From Comamonas sp. NLF-1-9 (GTDB taxonomy: Bacteria > Pseudomonadota > Gammaproteobacteria > Burkholderiales > Burkholderiaceae_C), in NCBI RefSeq assembly GCF_019195435.1, contig NZ_CP078069.1, positions 1,922,001-1,986,000 of the forward strand: a stretch of DNA of 64,000 bases, given 5' to 3'. The translations under genes were made by a program, and so were the position numbers. The notes under the pieces were generated by a model. It was not told the origin of the DNA. It made no database searches and worked only from the letters and a program-made list of their open reading frames with translations. Positions 1-7,415 of the stretch are shown here, one piece after another. Each line of letters starts with the position of its first letter. The stretch's first letter is position 1.

Positions 1-2
1 CG

Positions 3-893
3 CTGGCCGCCGCCAGCGGCGACCCGGCGGCCCTTGCCAAGGCACGGCCGAGCGCTGGCTTCAACGCCGCCATCGCGCCGCGCATCAACGGCAAGTACTA
101 CCTCGGGGCGCTGGCCAACTTCCTGGAAAACAGCGGCAGCGCCAACGTGCTGTCCACGCCGAACCTGCTGACGCTGGACAACGAGGAGGCGCAGATCATC
201 GTCGGCGAGAACGTGCCCTTTCCCACCGGCCAGTACACCAACACCGGCGGCAACAACGGCTCGGTCAACCCCTTCACCACGGTGGACCGCAAGGACGTGG
301 GCCTGATGCTGCGCGTGCGCCCGCAGATCAACGAGAACGGCACCGTCAAGCTCACGCTCTACCAGGAGGTGTCCAACGTGGACAAGTCCACGCTTGCCAG
401 CACCTACGGGCCTTCGACCAACAAGCGCTCGATCGAATCGACGGTGCTGGTCGACGACGGCAACATCATCGTGCTCGGCGGTCTGCTCGAAGACGCGTAT
501 TCGCTGGGCGAGGACAAGGTGCCGGTGCTCGGCGACGTGCCGGTGGTGGGCAACCTGTTTCGCAGCGAATCGCGCACGCGCCAGAAGTCCAACCTGATGA
601 TCTTCCTGCGCCCCGTGGTGGTGCGCGACAACGCCACCAGCGACACCCTGGTGATGGACCGCTACGAAGCCATACGCGCGCTGCAGCAGGCCAGCCAGCC
701 CGAGCAGCGCGCAGTGCTGCGCGGCGTGAGCGATGCGCCGCTGCTGCCCCCGCTGCCCGGCGCCGGCGCGCCCGCGGGCGTGCCGCTGCCGCTGCCCCCG
801 GGCGGCATGCCGGCCGCCGCGCCGCCGCCGCTGCAGCCGGCGCCCGCCGCGCAGCAGATGCCGCTTTCGGGCGACCTGCCACCGAGCCCCTGA
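3..893 (+). CDS. gspD: Type II secretion secretin GspD, C-terminal part
   Basis: The reading frame enters from the left edge, so only the C-terminal ~296 codons are present. The visible part is the secretin homology domain that forms the outer-membrane channel of the type II secretion system: VLSTPNLLTLDNEEAQ and VGENVPF are hallmark GspD segments, followed by the GGLLEDAY and VPVLGDVPVVGNLF strands that close the barrel. After the channel domain comes a low-complexity Pro/Ala/Gly tail (about the last 60 residues), a common place for the pilotin-binding S-domain, though I cannot identify one. gspE starts 5 bp after the stop, so the two are co-transcribed. The N0-N3 domains and signal peptide lie outside the window. 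Confidence 0.95.
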   Translation: MAAASGDPAALAKARPSAGFNAAIAPRINGKYYLGALANFLENSGSANVLSTPNLLTLDNEEAQIIVGENVPFPTGQYTNTGGNNGSVNPFTTVDRKDVGLMLRVRPQINENGTVKLTLYQEVSNVDKSTLASTYGPSTNKRSIESTVLVDDGNIIVLGGLLEDAYSLGEDKVPVLGDVPVVGNLFRSESRTRQKSNLMIFLRPVVVRDNATSDTLVMDRYEAIRALQQASQPEQRAVLRGVSDAPLLPPLPGAGAPAGVPLPLPPGGMPAAAPPPLQPAPAAQQMPLSGDLPPSP

Positions 894-898
894 GTGCG

Positions 899-2287
899 AT
901 GCGCCACCCCCTGCCCTACGCCTTTGCGCGCGCCAGCCAGCTGCTGCTGGAAGACGACGGCCAGCAACTGCTGCTCTGGCACGGCCCCGAGCCCAGCGCC
1001 GCCGCGCTGTCGGAGGTCATGCGCAAGCACGCCGTCGCCCAGCTGCTGCCCCTGCCTGCGCCCGAGCTCGCGCAGCGCATCAGCGCGGCCTATGCGCAAA
1101 GCGAGTCGAGCGCCGCCACCGTGGTGAGCGAGGTGCAGGAGGAGGCGGATCTCTCGCGCATGATGCAGGAGCTGCCCGCAGTGGAAGACCTGCTGGAGAG
1201 CGCGGGCGACGCGCCCATCATCCGCATGCTCAACGCCCTGCTCACGCAGGCGGCGCGCGACGGCGCGAGCGACATCCACATCGAACCCTACGAGCGCCAC
1301 TCCAGCGTGCGCTTTCGCGTCGACGGCCAGCTGCGCGAAGTGGTGCAGCCCAACCGCGCGCTGCACGCGGCGCTGATCAGCCGCCTGAAGATCATGGCGG
1401 ACCTCGATATCGCCGAAAAACGCTTGCCGCAGGACGGGCGCATCAGCCTGCGCCTGGGCACGCGCGCCATCGACGTGCGCGTTTCCACCCTGCCCAATGC
1501 GCACGGCGAGCGCGCCGTCTTGCGATTGCTGGACAAGAGCGAGAGCAAGCTCAGCCTGCAGGCCGTGGGCATGCAGGGCGAGGTACTGGCACGCTTTGAG
1601 CATCTGATCGCCCAGCCGCACGGCATCCTGCTGGTCACCGGCCCCACCGGCTCGGGCAAGACGACGACGCTGTACGCCGCACTCTCGCGCCTGGACGCGG
1701 CGCGCAGCAACATCATGACGGTGGAAGACCCGATCGAGTACGAGCTGCCGGGCGTCGGCCAGACGCAGGTGAATGCGCGCATAGAACTCACCTTTGCCAA
1801 GGCGCTGCGCGCCATCCTGCGTCAGGACCCGGACGTGATCATGATCGGCGAGATCCGCGACTTCGAGACCGCGCAGATCGCCATCCAGGCCAGCCTCACC
1901 GGCCACCTGGTGCTGGCCACGCTGCACACCAACGACGCGGCCAGCGCCGTCACGCGGCTGATCGACATGGGGGTGGAGCCCTTTTTGCTGTCGTCATCGC
2001 TGCTGGGCGCGCTGGCCCAGCGGCTGGTGCGCAAGCTGTGCACCCAGTGCCGTGGCGCGGGCTGCGAAGCCTGCGGGCAGACGGGCTATCAGGGACGCAC
2101 GGGCGTGTTCGAGCTGCTGACGGTAGACGATGCAATCCGCAGCCTGATCCACCGCCAGGCGGGCGAGGCCGAAATCCGCGCCCAGGCGCAAGCCGCAGGC
2201 ATGCAGTTGATGCGCGAGGACGCGGAGCGGCTGATCGCCAGCGGCATCACCAGCCGCGAAGAGGTGCTGCGCGTGACGCGCGATTAG
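899..2287 (+). CDS. gspE: Type II secretion ATPase GspE
   Basis: Cytoplasmic hexameric ATPase that powers pseudopilus assembly in type II secretion. The 462-residue protein has an N-terminal region followed by the secretion ATPase core. The Walker A motif GPTGSGKT is at residues 248-255, the Asp box is around VEDPIEYELPG, and the Walker B region is DPDVIMIGEIRD. The His box is TGHLVLATLHTND. The C-terminal CxxC pairs (C381/C384 and C389/C392) are separated by only four residues, whereas most GspE proteins have a loop of about 30 residues there. The gene follows gspD by 5 bp. gspF, normally next, is displaced by two unrelated genes. Confidence 0.95.
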   Translation: MRHPLPYAFARASQLLLEDDGQQLLLWHGPEPSAAALSEVMRKHAVAQLLPLPAPELAQRISAAYAQSESSAATVVSEVQEEADLSRMMQELPAVEDLLESAGDAPIIRMLNALLTQAARDGASDIHIEPYERHSSVRFRVDGQLREVVQPNRALHAALISRLKIMADLDIAEKRLPQDGRISLRLGTRAIDVRVSTLPNAHGERAVLRLLDKSESKLSLQAVGMQGEVLARFEHLIAQPHGILLVTGPTGSGKTTTLYAALSRLDAARSNIMTVEDPIEYELPGVGQTQVNARIELTFAKALRAILRQDPDVIMIGEIRDFETAQIAIQASLTGHLVLATLHTNDAASAVTRLIDMGVEPFLLSSSLLGALAQRLVRKLCTQCRGAGCEACGQTGYQGRTGVFELLTVDDAIRSLIHRQAGEAEIRAQAQAAGMQLMREDAERLIASGITSREEVLRVTRD

Positions 2288-2344
2288 CAAGTCCGTGCCA
2301 CCGGAGGCTTCGGTTTGAGCCACCGCCGCTGGCCCCCACCCCTG

Positions 2345-2404
2345 CCCTCCCCCAGAGGGGGAGGGAAAAAGACCGTTATCGCCCTCGCCCCTTTGGGGAG
2401 AGGG
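2345..2404. repeat. Pair of GC-rich inverted repeats (REP-like)
   Basis: Two consecutive hairpins lie between convergent gspE and the PEBP gene. The first has perfect 9-bp arms CCCTCCCCC/GGGGGAGGG around an AGA loop (2345-2365), followed by five A. The second has 10-bp arms with one mismatch around TTT (2382-2404). Read on the minus strand, a T5 run follows about 11 nt after the second hairpin, so it could end transcription of the PEBP gene. CCCTC...GAGGG palindromes of this kind are, as I recall, dispersed in many proteobacterial genomes. Confidence 0.6.
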
Positions 2405-2457
2405 AGGGGTGAGGGGCTTGCGCGGCATGCACAGAGCCGCCCCGGCGGCGCCCTCGA

Positions 2458-2946
2458 TCAGCGCTCGTACCGCGCGGTGAGTCTTGCCTCGCCCAGCCGG
2501 GCAAAGTGGATCATGAAGCCCACGTAGGCCGCCGACGCATCGTCAGGCACATCGAGCTTGTCCACGTTCAGCGCATGCAGCGTGAAGACGTAGCGGTGCG
2601 GGCCATGGCCGGGAGGCGGCGCGGCGCCACCGTATTCCTTGCTGCCAAAGTCGGTGCGACCCTGCTTCGCCCCGGCAGGCAGCGCGCCGCCCGGGTTGCC
2701 CGCGCCGCGCGGCAGGCCGGCGCAATCCGCCGGGATGTCGTAGACCACCCAGTGCCACCAGCCCGAGCCGGTGGGCGCGTCGGGGTCGTACATCGTCAAG
2801 GCAAAGCTCTTAGTGCCCTCGGGCACGCCGCTCCAGGCCAGTTGCGGCGAGACGTTGTCGCCGCCCGCGCCCATGGCGCTGTGCACGAAGGTTCTGGCCA
2901 GCGTCTGCTGCTCGGCCACGTCGCTGCTGCTCAATACCAATCCCAT
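2458..2946 (-). CDS. YbhB/YbcL family Raf-kinase-inhibitor-like (PEBP) protein
   Basis: A 162-residue protein of the phosphatidylethanolamine-binding family (bacterial YbhB/YbcL). Diagnostic segments are [20 protein letters not shown], the ligand-site core, then [15 protein letters not shown] and [10 protein letters not shown]. The length matches E. coli YbhB. I chose the start at 2946 because GGAGA lies about 8 nt upstream; an in-frame ATG at 2970 would add eight residues with no ribosome site and lengthen the overlap region with the divergent gene. The biochemical role of these small cytosolic proteins is unsettled. It is transcribed toward gspE and interrupts the gsp genes. Confidence 0.88.
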   Translation of the reverse strand: MGLVLSSSDVAEQQTLARTFVHSAMGAGGDNVSPQLAWSGVPEGTKSFALTMYDPDAPTGSGWWHWVVYDIPADCAGLPRGAGNPGGALPAGAKQGRTDFGSKEYGGAAPPPGHGPHRYVFTLHALNVDKLDVPDDASAAYVGFMIHFARLGEARLTARYER

Positions 2947-3026
2947 GGTCCATCTCCGTTGTGCATGCAATGGCCATTATCGGCAGGCCCGCCCAACCCA
3001 TGCGGGCCCCGGCACAATCTGCAGCC

Positions 3027-4025
3027 ATGAAGACTCCGAAACTCTCCATGCTGGACCTGGTGGCGGTGCGCGAAGGCGGCACGCCCGCCGAGGCGATCGC
3101 CACCGCCGTGCGCACCGCCCGCAAGGCTGAGCAACTGGGCTTTGCCCGCTACTGGCTGGCCGAACACCACAACATGCCGGGCATCGCAAGCTCGGCCACC
3201 GCGGTGCTCGTGGGCCATGTGGCCGGGCAGACCGCGCGCATTCGCGTCGGCTCGGGCGGGGTGATGCTGCCCAACCACGCGCCGCTGGTGGTGGCCGAAG
3301 CCTTCGGCACGCTGGCCAGCCTCTACCCCGGGCGCATAGACCTGGGCCTGGGGCGCGCGCCCGGCACCGACCGCGCCACCATGCGCGCGCTGCGCCGCGA
3401 CCGCGTGGAGACCGAAGCGGACTTTCCGCGCGACGTGGCCGAGCTGCAGCGCCTGCTCGGGCCGGCGCAGCCGGGGCAGGCGATTACCGCGGTGCCTGGC
3501 GCGGGCACCGAGGTGCCGATCTGGCTGCTGGGTTCGAGCCTGTTTTCCGCCCAGCTGGCGGCCGAGAGGGGACTGCCCTACGCCTTTGCATCGCATTTCG
3601 CGCCGCGCCTGCTGCTGCCCGCGCTGGAGCTGTACCGCCGCCAGTTCCGCCCGTCCAAGGTGCTGGCAAAGCCCTACACCCTCATCGGCGTACCGCTGGT
3701 GGCCGCGCCCACGGACGAAGAGGCCGAGCTGCTGGCCAGCAGCATCCAGCAGCGCGTGCTGGGCATAGTCACCGGCCGGCGCGGCCTGCTGGCGCCGCCG
3801 GTGCCCGGCTTCATGGCCAGCCTGGGCGAGGCCGAACGTTCGGCGATCGCGGACTTCCTGGCGCTGGCCGTGATCGGCGGCCCGGACACGGTGCGCGAGG
3901 GCTTTGCCGCCATCGCCCGGGCCACGCAGGCCGACGAATTCATGCTGAGCTGCGACGTCTTCGAGCCGGCGCTGCGCCTGCGCTCGCTGGAGATCGCGGC
4001 GCAGGCACTGGGCGCGGGCGATTGA
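3027..4025 (+). CDS. LLM-class flavin-dependent oxidoreductase (luciferase-like)
   Basis: A 332-residue TIM-barrel flavin monooxygenase of the bacterial luciferase superfamily (YhbW-like subgroup). Characteristic parts are [15 protein letters not shown] near the N-terminus, [17 protein letters not shown], and [16 protein letters not shown] in the middle. Such enzymes use reduced FMN supplied by a separate reductase; the substrate cannot be predicted. The start at 3027 begins [12 protein letters not shown], which matches the usual family N-terminus; an upstream in-frame ATG at 2961 would overlap the divergent PEBP gene. No partner gene nearby reveals the pathway. It stands between gspE and gspF without obvious functional relation to secretion. 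Confidence 0.9.
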   Translation: MKTPKLSMLDLVAVREGGTPAEAIATAVRTARKAEQLGFARYWLAEHHNMPGIASSATAVLVGHVAGQTARIRVGSGGVMLPNHAPLVVAEAFGTLASLYPGRIDLGLGRAPGTDRATMRALRRDRVETEADFPRDVAELQRLLGPAQPGQAITAVPGAGTEVPIWLLGSSLFSAQLAAERGLPYAFASHFAPRLLLPALELYRRQFRPSKVLAKPYTLIGVPLVAAPTDEEAELLASSIQQRVLGIVTGRRGLLAPPVPGFMASLGEAERSAIADFLALAVIGGPDTVREGFAAIARATQADEFMLSCDVFEPALRLRSLEIAAQALGAGD

Positions 4026-4052
4026 GTCCGCACAATCAGCATCGGTCTTTCC

Positions 4053-5276
4053 ATGCCTGCCTTTTCCTTTGAAGCCCTGGACAGCGAAGGCCGCGTGCGC
4101 CGCGGCACGCTGGAGGCCGATACCGCGCGCGCCGCACGCAGCCTGCTGCGCGCGCAGGCACTGGTGCCGCTGGAAGTGGGCACGCTGCAGGGCAGCGACA
4201 GCGCCCCGCCCACGCTGCTTCAGCGCCTGCTCACCCGCCCGGTATTCAACGCCACCACGCTGGCCGTGTGGACGCGCCAGCTCGCCGGGCTGGTCGGCTC
4301 TGGCCTGCAACTGGAGCGCGCGCTCACCGCGCTGGCCGACGAGGCCGAGGATGAAGGCCAGCGCCAGCTACTGGCCACCTTGCGCGCCGAGGTCAACGCC
4401 GGCAGCCCGTTTGCCCGGGCGCTGGCGCAGTTTCCGCGCGAGTTCTCGCCGATCTACTGCGCGGTGATCGGCGCGGGCGAGGCGAGCGGGGGCCTGGCCC
4501 AGGTGCTCGAGCGCCTGGCCGACGACCTGGAAGAGCGCCAGCAACTGCGCGGCAAGCTGATCGGCGCGGCGCTGTACCCGGCCATCGTCACCGTGGTGGC
4601 GATTGCCATCGTGCTGTTTCTGGTCGGCTACGTGGTGCCGCAGGTGGCCAGCGTGTTTGCCGGCAGCAAGCGCGCGCTGCCCCTGCTCACGGTGGCGATG
4701 CTGGCGATCAGCGACTTCGTGCGCGACTATGGCTGGCTGGTGTTGCTCGCTATCGTGGCAATAGCGGTCAGCGTACGCCTGGCCTTGAAAAACGCCGGTT
4801 TTCATCAAAAGTTCGATGCCTGGTGGCTGCGCTTGCCGGTGCTCGGGCGGCTGGCGCGCGGCTACAACGCGGCGCGTTTTGCCGGGACGCTGGCCATGCT
4901 CGCGGGCGCGGGCGTGCCCATTCTGAAGGCGCTGCAGGCGGCGGCCGAGACGCTGTCCAACCAGGCGCTGCGCGCCGATGCGCTGGAGGCGCTCACGCTG
5001 GTGCGCGAGGGCGCGCCGCTGGCTTCGGCGCTGGCGCGCACCAAGCGTTTTCCGTCGCTGCTGGCAATGTTCGCGCGCCTGGGCGAGCAGACCGGGCAGC
5101 TGCCCCTCATGCTCGAGCGCGCCGCGCGCCAGATGGGCGCCGAGGTGCAGCGGCGCGCGCTGCAGCTGGCCACCATCCTCGAGCCTCTGCTCATCGTCGC
5201 CATGGGCCTGGTCGTGATGCTCATCGTGCTGGCGGTGCTGCAGCCCATCATCGAGCTCAACCAGTTCGTCAAGTAG
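4053..5276 (+). CDS. gspF: Type II secretion inner-membrane platform protein GspF
   Basis: A 407-residue polytopic inner-membrane protein that connects the GspE ATPase to the pseudopilus. It opens with [18 protein letters not shown], the conserved GspF/PilC N-terminus, and has two repeated T2SF domains: the first includes [17 protein letters not shown], the second [19 protein letters not shown]. Membrane spans follow each domain, around residues 170-200 and 375-400. The [15 protein letters not shown] segment before the last span is typical. gspF lies 1.8 kb downstream of gspE, separated by PEBP and luciferase-like genes, and no gspG follows, so the gsp locus is rearranged relative to the usual D-E-F-G order. 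Confidence 0.95.
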   Translation: MPAFSFEALDSEGRVRRGTLEADTARAARSLLRAQALVPLEVGTLQGSDSAPPTLLQRLLTRPVFNATTLAVWTRQLAGLVGSGLQLERALTALADEAEDEGQRQLLATLRAEVNAGSPFARALAQFPREFSPIYCAVIGAGEASGGLAQVLERLADDLEERQQLRGKLIGAALYPAIVTVVAIAIVLFLVGYVVPQVASVFAGSKRALPLLTVAMLAISDFVRDYGWLVLLAIVAIAVSVRLALKNAGFHQKFDAWWLRLPVLGRLARGYNAARFAGTLAMLAGAGVPILKALQAAAETLSNQALRADALEALTLVREGAPLASALARTKRFPSLLAMFARLGEQTGQLPLMLERAARQMGAEVQRRALQLATILEPLLIVAMGLVVMLIVLAVLQPIIELNQFVK

Positions 5277-5282
5277 AAGACC

Positions 5283-6200
5283 ATGGCAAGCACCCTGAGC
5301 GGCAAGCTCGTCGTCGCGATCTCCTCGCGTGCGCTGTTCGACTTCGAGGAGGAAAACCGCCTGTTCGAGACCGGCGACGAAGCCGGCTACATGCACTACC
5401 AGCTCGAGCGCGTGCAGCAGCCGCCGGGGCCGGGCGTGGCCTTTGCGCTGGTCAAGAAGCTGCTCGCCTTCAATACCGACGCGGCGCAGCGCGTGGAGGT
5501 GGTGATGCTCTCGCGCAACGACCCGGCCAGCGGGCTGCGTGTGTTCGCCTCGGCCCAGGCGGCGGGCATGCGCATAGAGCGCGGCGTGTTCACGCGCGGC
5601 AGAGACCCCTTCGGCTATCTGCGCCCGCTCGGCGCCCACCTGTTTTTGTCGGCCAATGCGGCGGACGTGCAGCAGGCGCTGTCCATGGGTTTTCCGGCCG
5701 CGCGCGTGCTGACCGAATCGCGCCCCGCCGGCCAGCACTACCCGCAGGAAGTGCGCATTGCCTTCGATGGCGACGCGGTGCTGTTTTCCGACGAGGCCGA
5801 GCGCGTCTACCAGCAGGGTGGCCTGCCCGCCTTCGTGCAGCACGAGACCGAGCTGGCCACCACCCCGCTGGCCGGCGGCCCCTTCAAGCCGCTGCTGGCG
5901 GCGCTGCACCACCTGCAGCAGCAGGCCGAAGCCTCGCAGACCATGCGCATCCGCACCGCGCTGGTCACGGCACGCAGCGCGCCGGCGCACGAGCGCGCGG
6001 TACGCACCCTGCTCGACTGGGGCATCACGGTAGACGAGGCGATGTTTTTGGGCGGCCTTGAAAAAGGCCCGTTCCTGCGCGAGTTCGAGCCCGATTTTTT
6101 CTTCGACGACCAGCGCGGCCATGTGCTGAGCGCCGCCCGGCATGTGCCGGCCGGCCATGTGGCCGGGCTGCTGGCGGCGAGCGGGCAAGAAAAAGGGTAG
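5283..6200 (+). CDS. Cytosolic 5'-nucleotidase family protein
   Basis: A 305-residue protein that I place in the 5'-nucleotidase family related to eukaryotic cytosolic 5'-nucleotidase I (Pfam 5-nucleotidase, PF06189). Recognisable parts are KLVVAISSRALFDFEEEN at the N-terminus, the segment IAFDGDAVLFSDEAERVY near residue 160 with HAD-like aspartates, and ITVDEAMFLGGLEKGPFL near the C-terminus. Members hydrolyse nucleoside monophosphates. It starts 6 bp after gspF and may be co-transcribed, though the product has no role in secretion. Substrate preference cannot be read from the sequence. Confidence 0.85.
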   Translation: MASTLSGKLVVAISSRALFDFEEENRLFETGDEAGYMHYQLERVQQPPGPGVAFALVKKLLAFNTDAAQRVEVVMLSRNDPASGLRVFASAQAAGMRIERGVFTRGRDPFGYLRPLGAHLFLSANAADVQQALSMGFPAARVLTESRPAGQHYPQEVRIAFDGDAVLFSDEAERVYQQGGLPAFVQHETELATTPLAGGPFKPLLAALHHLQQQAEASQTMRIRTALVTARSAPAHERAVRTLLDWGITVDEAMFLGGLEKGPFLREFEPDFFFDDQRGHVLSAARHVPAGHVAGLLAASGQEKG

Positions 6201-6291
6201 CGCGAAGGCTACCCCGGTACGAAGAAGAAAACCGCGCCCTCCCCACCAGGCGTGCGCGGAAAGCGCGGCCCTGCGGCCGGCGCTCAGGTCA

Positions 6292-6750
6292 TCACAGACC
6301 GCCCGAGCGCTTGACCGAAGGGTCGGCGTAGGTCAAGGGCTGCTCGCGCGGGGGCGGCGGCACCTGCTGGTTCAGCCGGTCGGTGAGCGTGGTCTGGTTC
6401 ATTTCTTCGGCGATCTGCACCGCCTGGCCGCTGGCGCGCCACATCGATTGCACGATGTCTATCAGTTGCTGGTACAGCGGCGGCTCGCGCGGCGGCGGTT
6501 CTTCGATCTTGGGTTTTTCCTTCTCGACCTCGGCCAGGGTCCAGTCGCGCTGCACCGGTTCGGGCACGCCGGCTTTTTCGGACAGGCGCACGATGGCGCC
6601 GCCGCCCAGCGCGTCGGTGGATTCGACCGCGTTGGCGGGGTTGATCGGGCGCACCGGCACCGCGCCAGAAGCGCCTGTGGAGTACAGGTCGCTTTGCGGA
6701 CGCAGTTGCGTCCACTGCGCGGCACTTCGGTCTACAGGTGATAGTGGCAT
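6292..6750 (-). CDS. Uncharacterised 152-aa proline-rich protein
   Basis: I do not recognise this protein. It is 152 residues, soluble, without signal peptide or membrane span. The middle is charged and proline-rich (KEKPKIEEPPPREPP, then VPPPPREQP near the end), flanking a probable helical segment YQQLIDIVQSMWRASGQAVQ. The ATG at 6750 has a good ribosome site (AAGGAG, 7 nt upstream), and a plausible sigma-70 promoter lies in the AT-rich stretch at 6832-6860, so I consider it a real gene with its own transcription unit. It is convergent with the 5'-nucleotidase gene. The pairing of a short helix with proline linkers suggests a protein-protein adaptor, but this is speculation. Confidence 0.7.
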   Translation of the reverse strand: MPLSPVDRSAAQWTQLRPQSDLYSTGASGAVPVRPINPANAVESTDALGGGAIVRLSEKAGVPEPVQRDWTLAEVEKEKPKIEEPPPREPPLYQQLIDIVQSMWRASGQAVQIAEEMNQTTLTDRLNQQVPPPPREQPLTYADPSVKRSGGL

Positions 6751-6831
6751 GGCGTGCTCCTTGAGGGCGGCAGCGACCAGCAGATACAGCTAGCACTACG
6801 TCGTACCTGCATAACGGCAAACAAAAGGGCA

Positions 6832-6860
6832 AATAAAGGCTATTTTGTCTTTTGTTACAA
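6832..6860 (-). promoter_or_regulatory. Putative sigma-70 promoter of the 152-aa protein gene
   Basis: Read on the minus strand, TTGTAA (6855-6860) and TTTATT (6832-6837) are separated by 17 bp in a conspicuously AT-rich island in otherwise GC-rich DNA. The predicted transcript would have a leader of about 75 nt before the ATG at 6750. Confidence 0.45.
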
Positions 6861-6919
6861 ATTAGTTCGGTTTCGCCCTCGCCCAAGCCGCCAGAGCCTG
6901 GACATCAAATCCGACGCAA

Positions 6920-6953
6920 AGCCTTTGTAGGATTGCGCGAGCAGCTATAAAAA
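6920..6953 (-). repeat. GATAGCTGC-type short intergenic repeat, copy A
   Basis: On the minus strand TTTTTATAGCTGCTCGCGC overlaps the end of the DUF1854 gene and contributes its TAG stop codon. It matches the core seen in copies B (12041) and C (35442). Confidence 0.5.
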
Positions 6954-7415
6954 CCGCTCAAGCAGTTTGCGCGAGGCCTTGTCCAGTTGGCGCAGGTCAG
7001 GGATCTGCAGTTGCAGTCCGTCGCTCGCGCTGATGCGCAGATGCGTGCGCTCGGCCAGGCGGCGGATGTCTTCTTCGCCCTTGAGCACGAAGCTGGTCGT
7101 GCCGCGGTCGGTTTGCACCTGCCAGGTGCTGGGCGTGGAAAAGCTCGACACCGAGACGATGCGTCGGATCTCGGGCACGAGCTCGCGCACCCGCAGGTCT
7201 TCTTCGACCAAGGCGCGCACCGGCGCGGGCAGATCCGCCAGGCGCTCTATCCAGATGAGCTCCTTGCCCTCGGGGCCGACGAGCGACAGACCTTCGTCGG
7301 GCGCGGCGATCGGAAAGGCGCGCACCGGCGTCACGCCCACGTGCTCGCTGCCATCGGCCAGGTGCAGCACCAGCCGGCCGTGGGCGTTGCGTTGCAGTTC
7401 AAACAAGCGGCTCAT
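6945..7415 (-). CDS. DUF1854 protein of the cyanophycin locus
   Basis: A 156-residue soluble protein of the DUF1854 family: it begins MSRLFELQRNAHGRLVL and contains VRAFPIAAPDEGLSLV, IWIERLADLP and the region RGTTSFVLKGEEDIRRL. Its ATG overlaps the stop of the upstream ABC transporter gene by 4 bp (ATGA), so the two are translationally coupled. From memory, this pair recurs beside cyanophycin synthetases in Burkholderiales and databases label it cyanophycin-metabolism associated; no molecular function is known to me. The 3' end runs into a short dispersed repeat that supplies the stop codon. Confidence 0.85.
   Translation of the reverse strand: MSRLFELQRNAHGRLVLHLADGSEHVGVTPVRAFPIAAPDEGLSLVGPEGKELIWIERLADLPAPVRALVEEDLRVRELVPEIRRIVSVSSFSTPSTWQVQTDRGTTSFVLKGEEDIRRLAERTHLRISASDGLQLQIPDLRQLDKASRKLLERFL

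Noticed and set aside
4743..4805. Possible repeat copy inside gspF
   Set aside because: Only scattered matches to the repeat (CTATC...ATAGCGG, then GGCC-AAAAA); too weak, and the residues fit a GspF membrane region.
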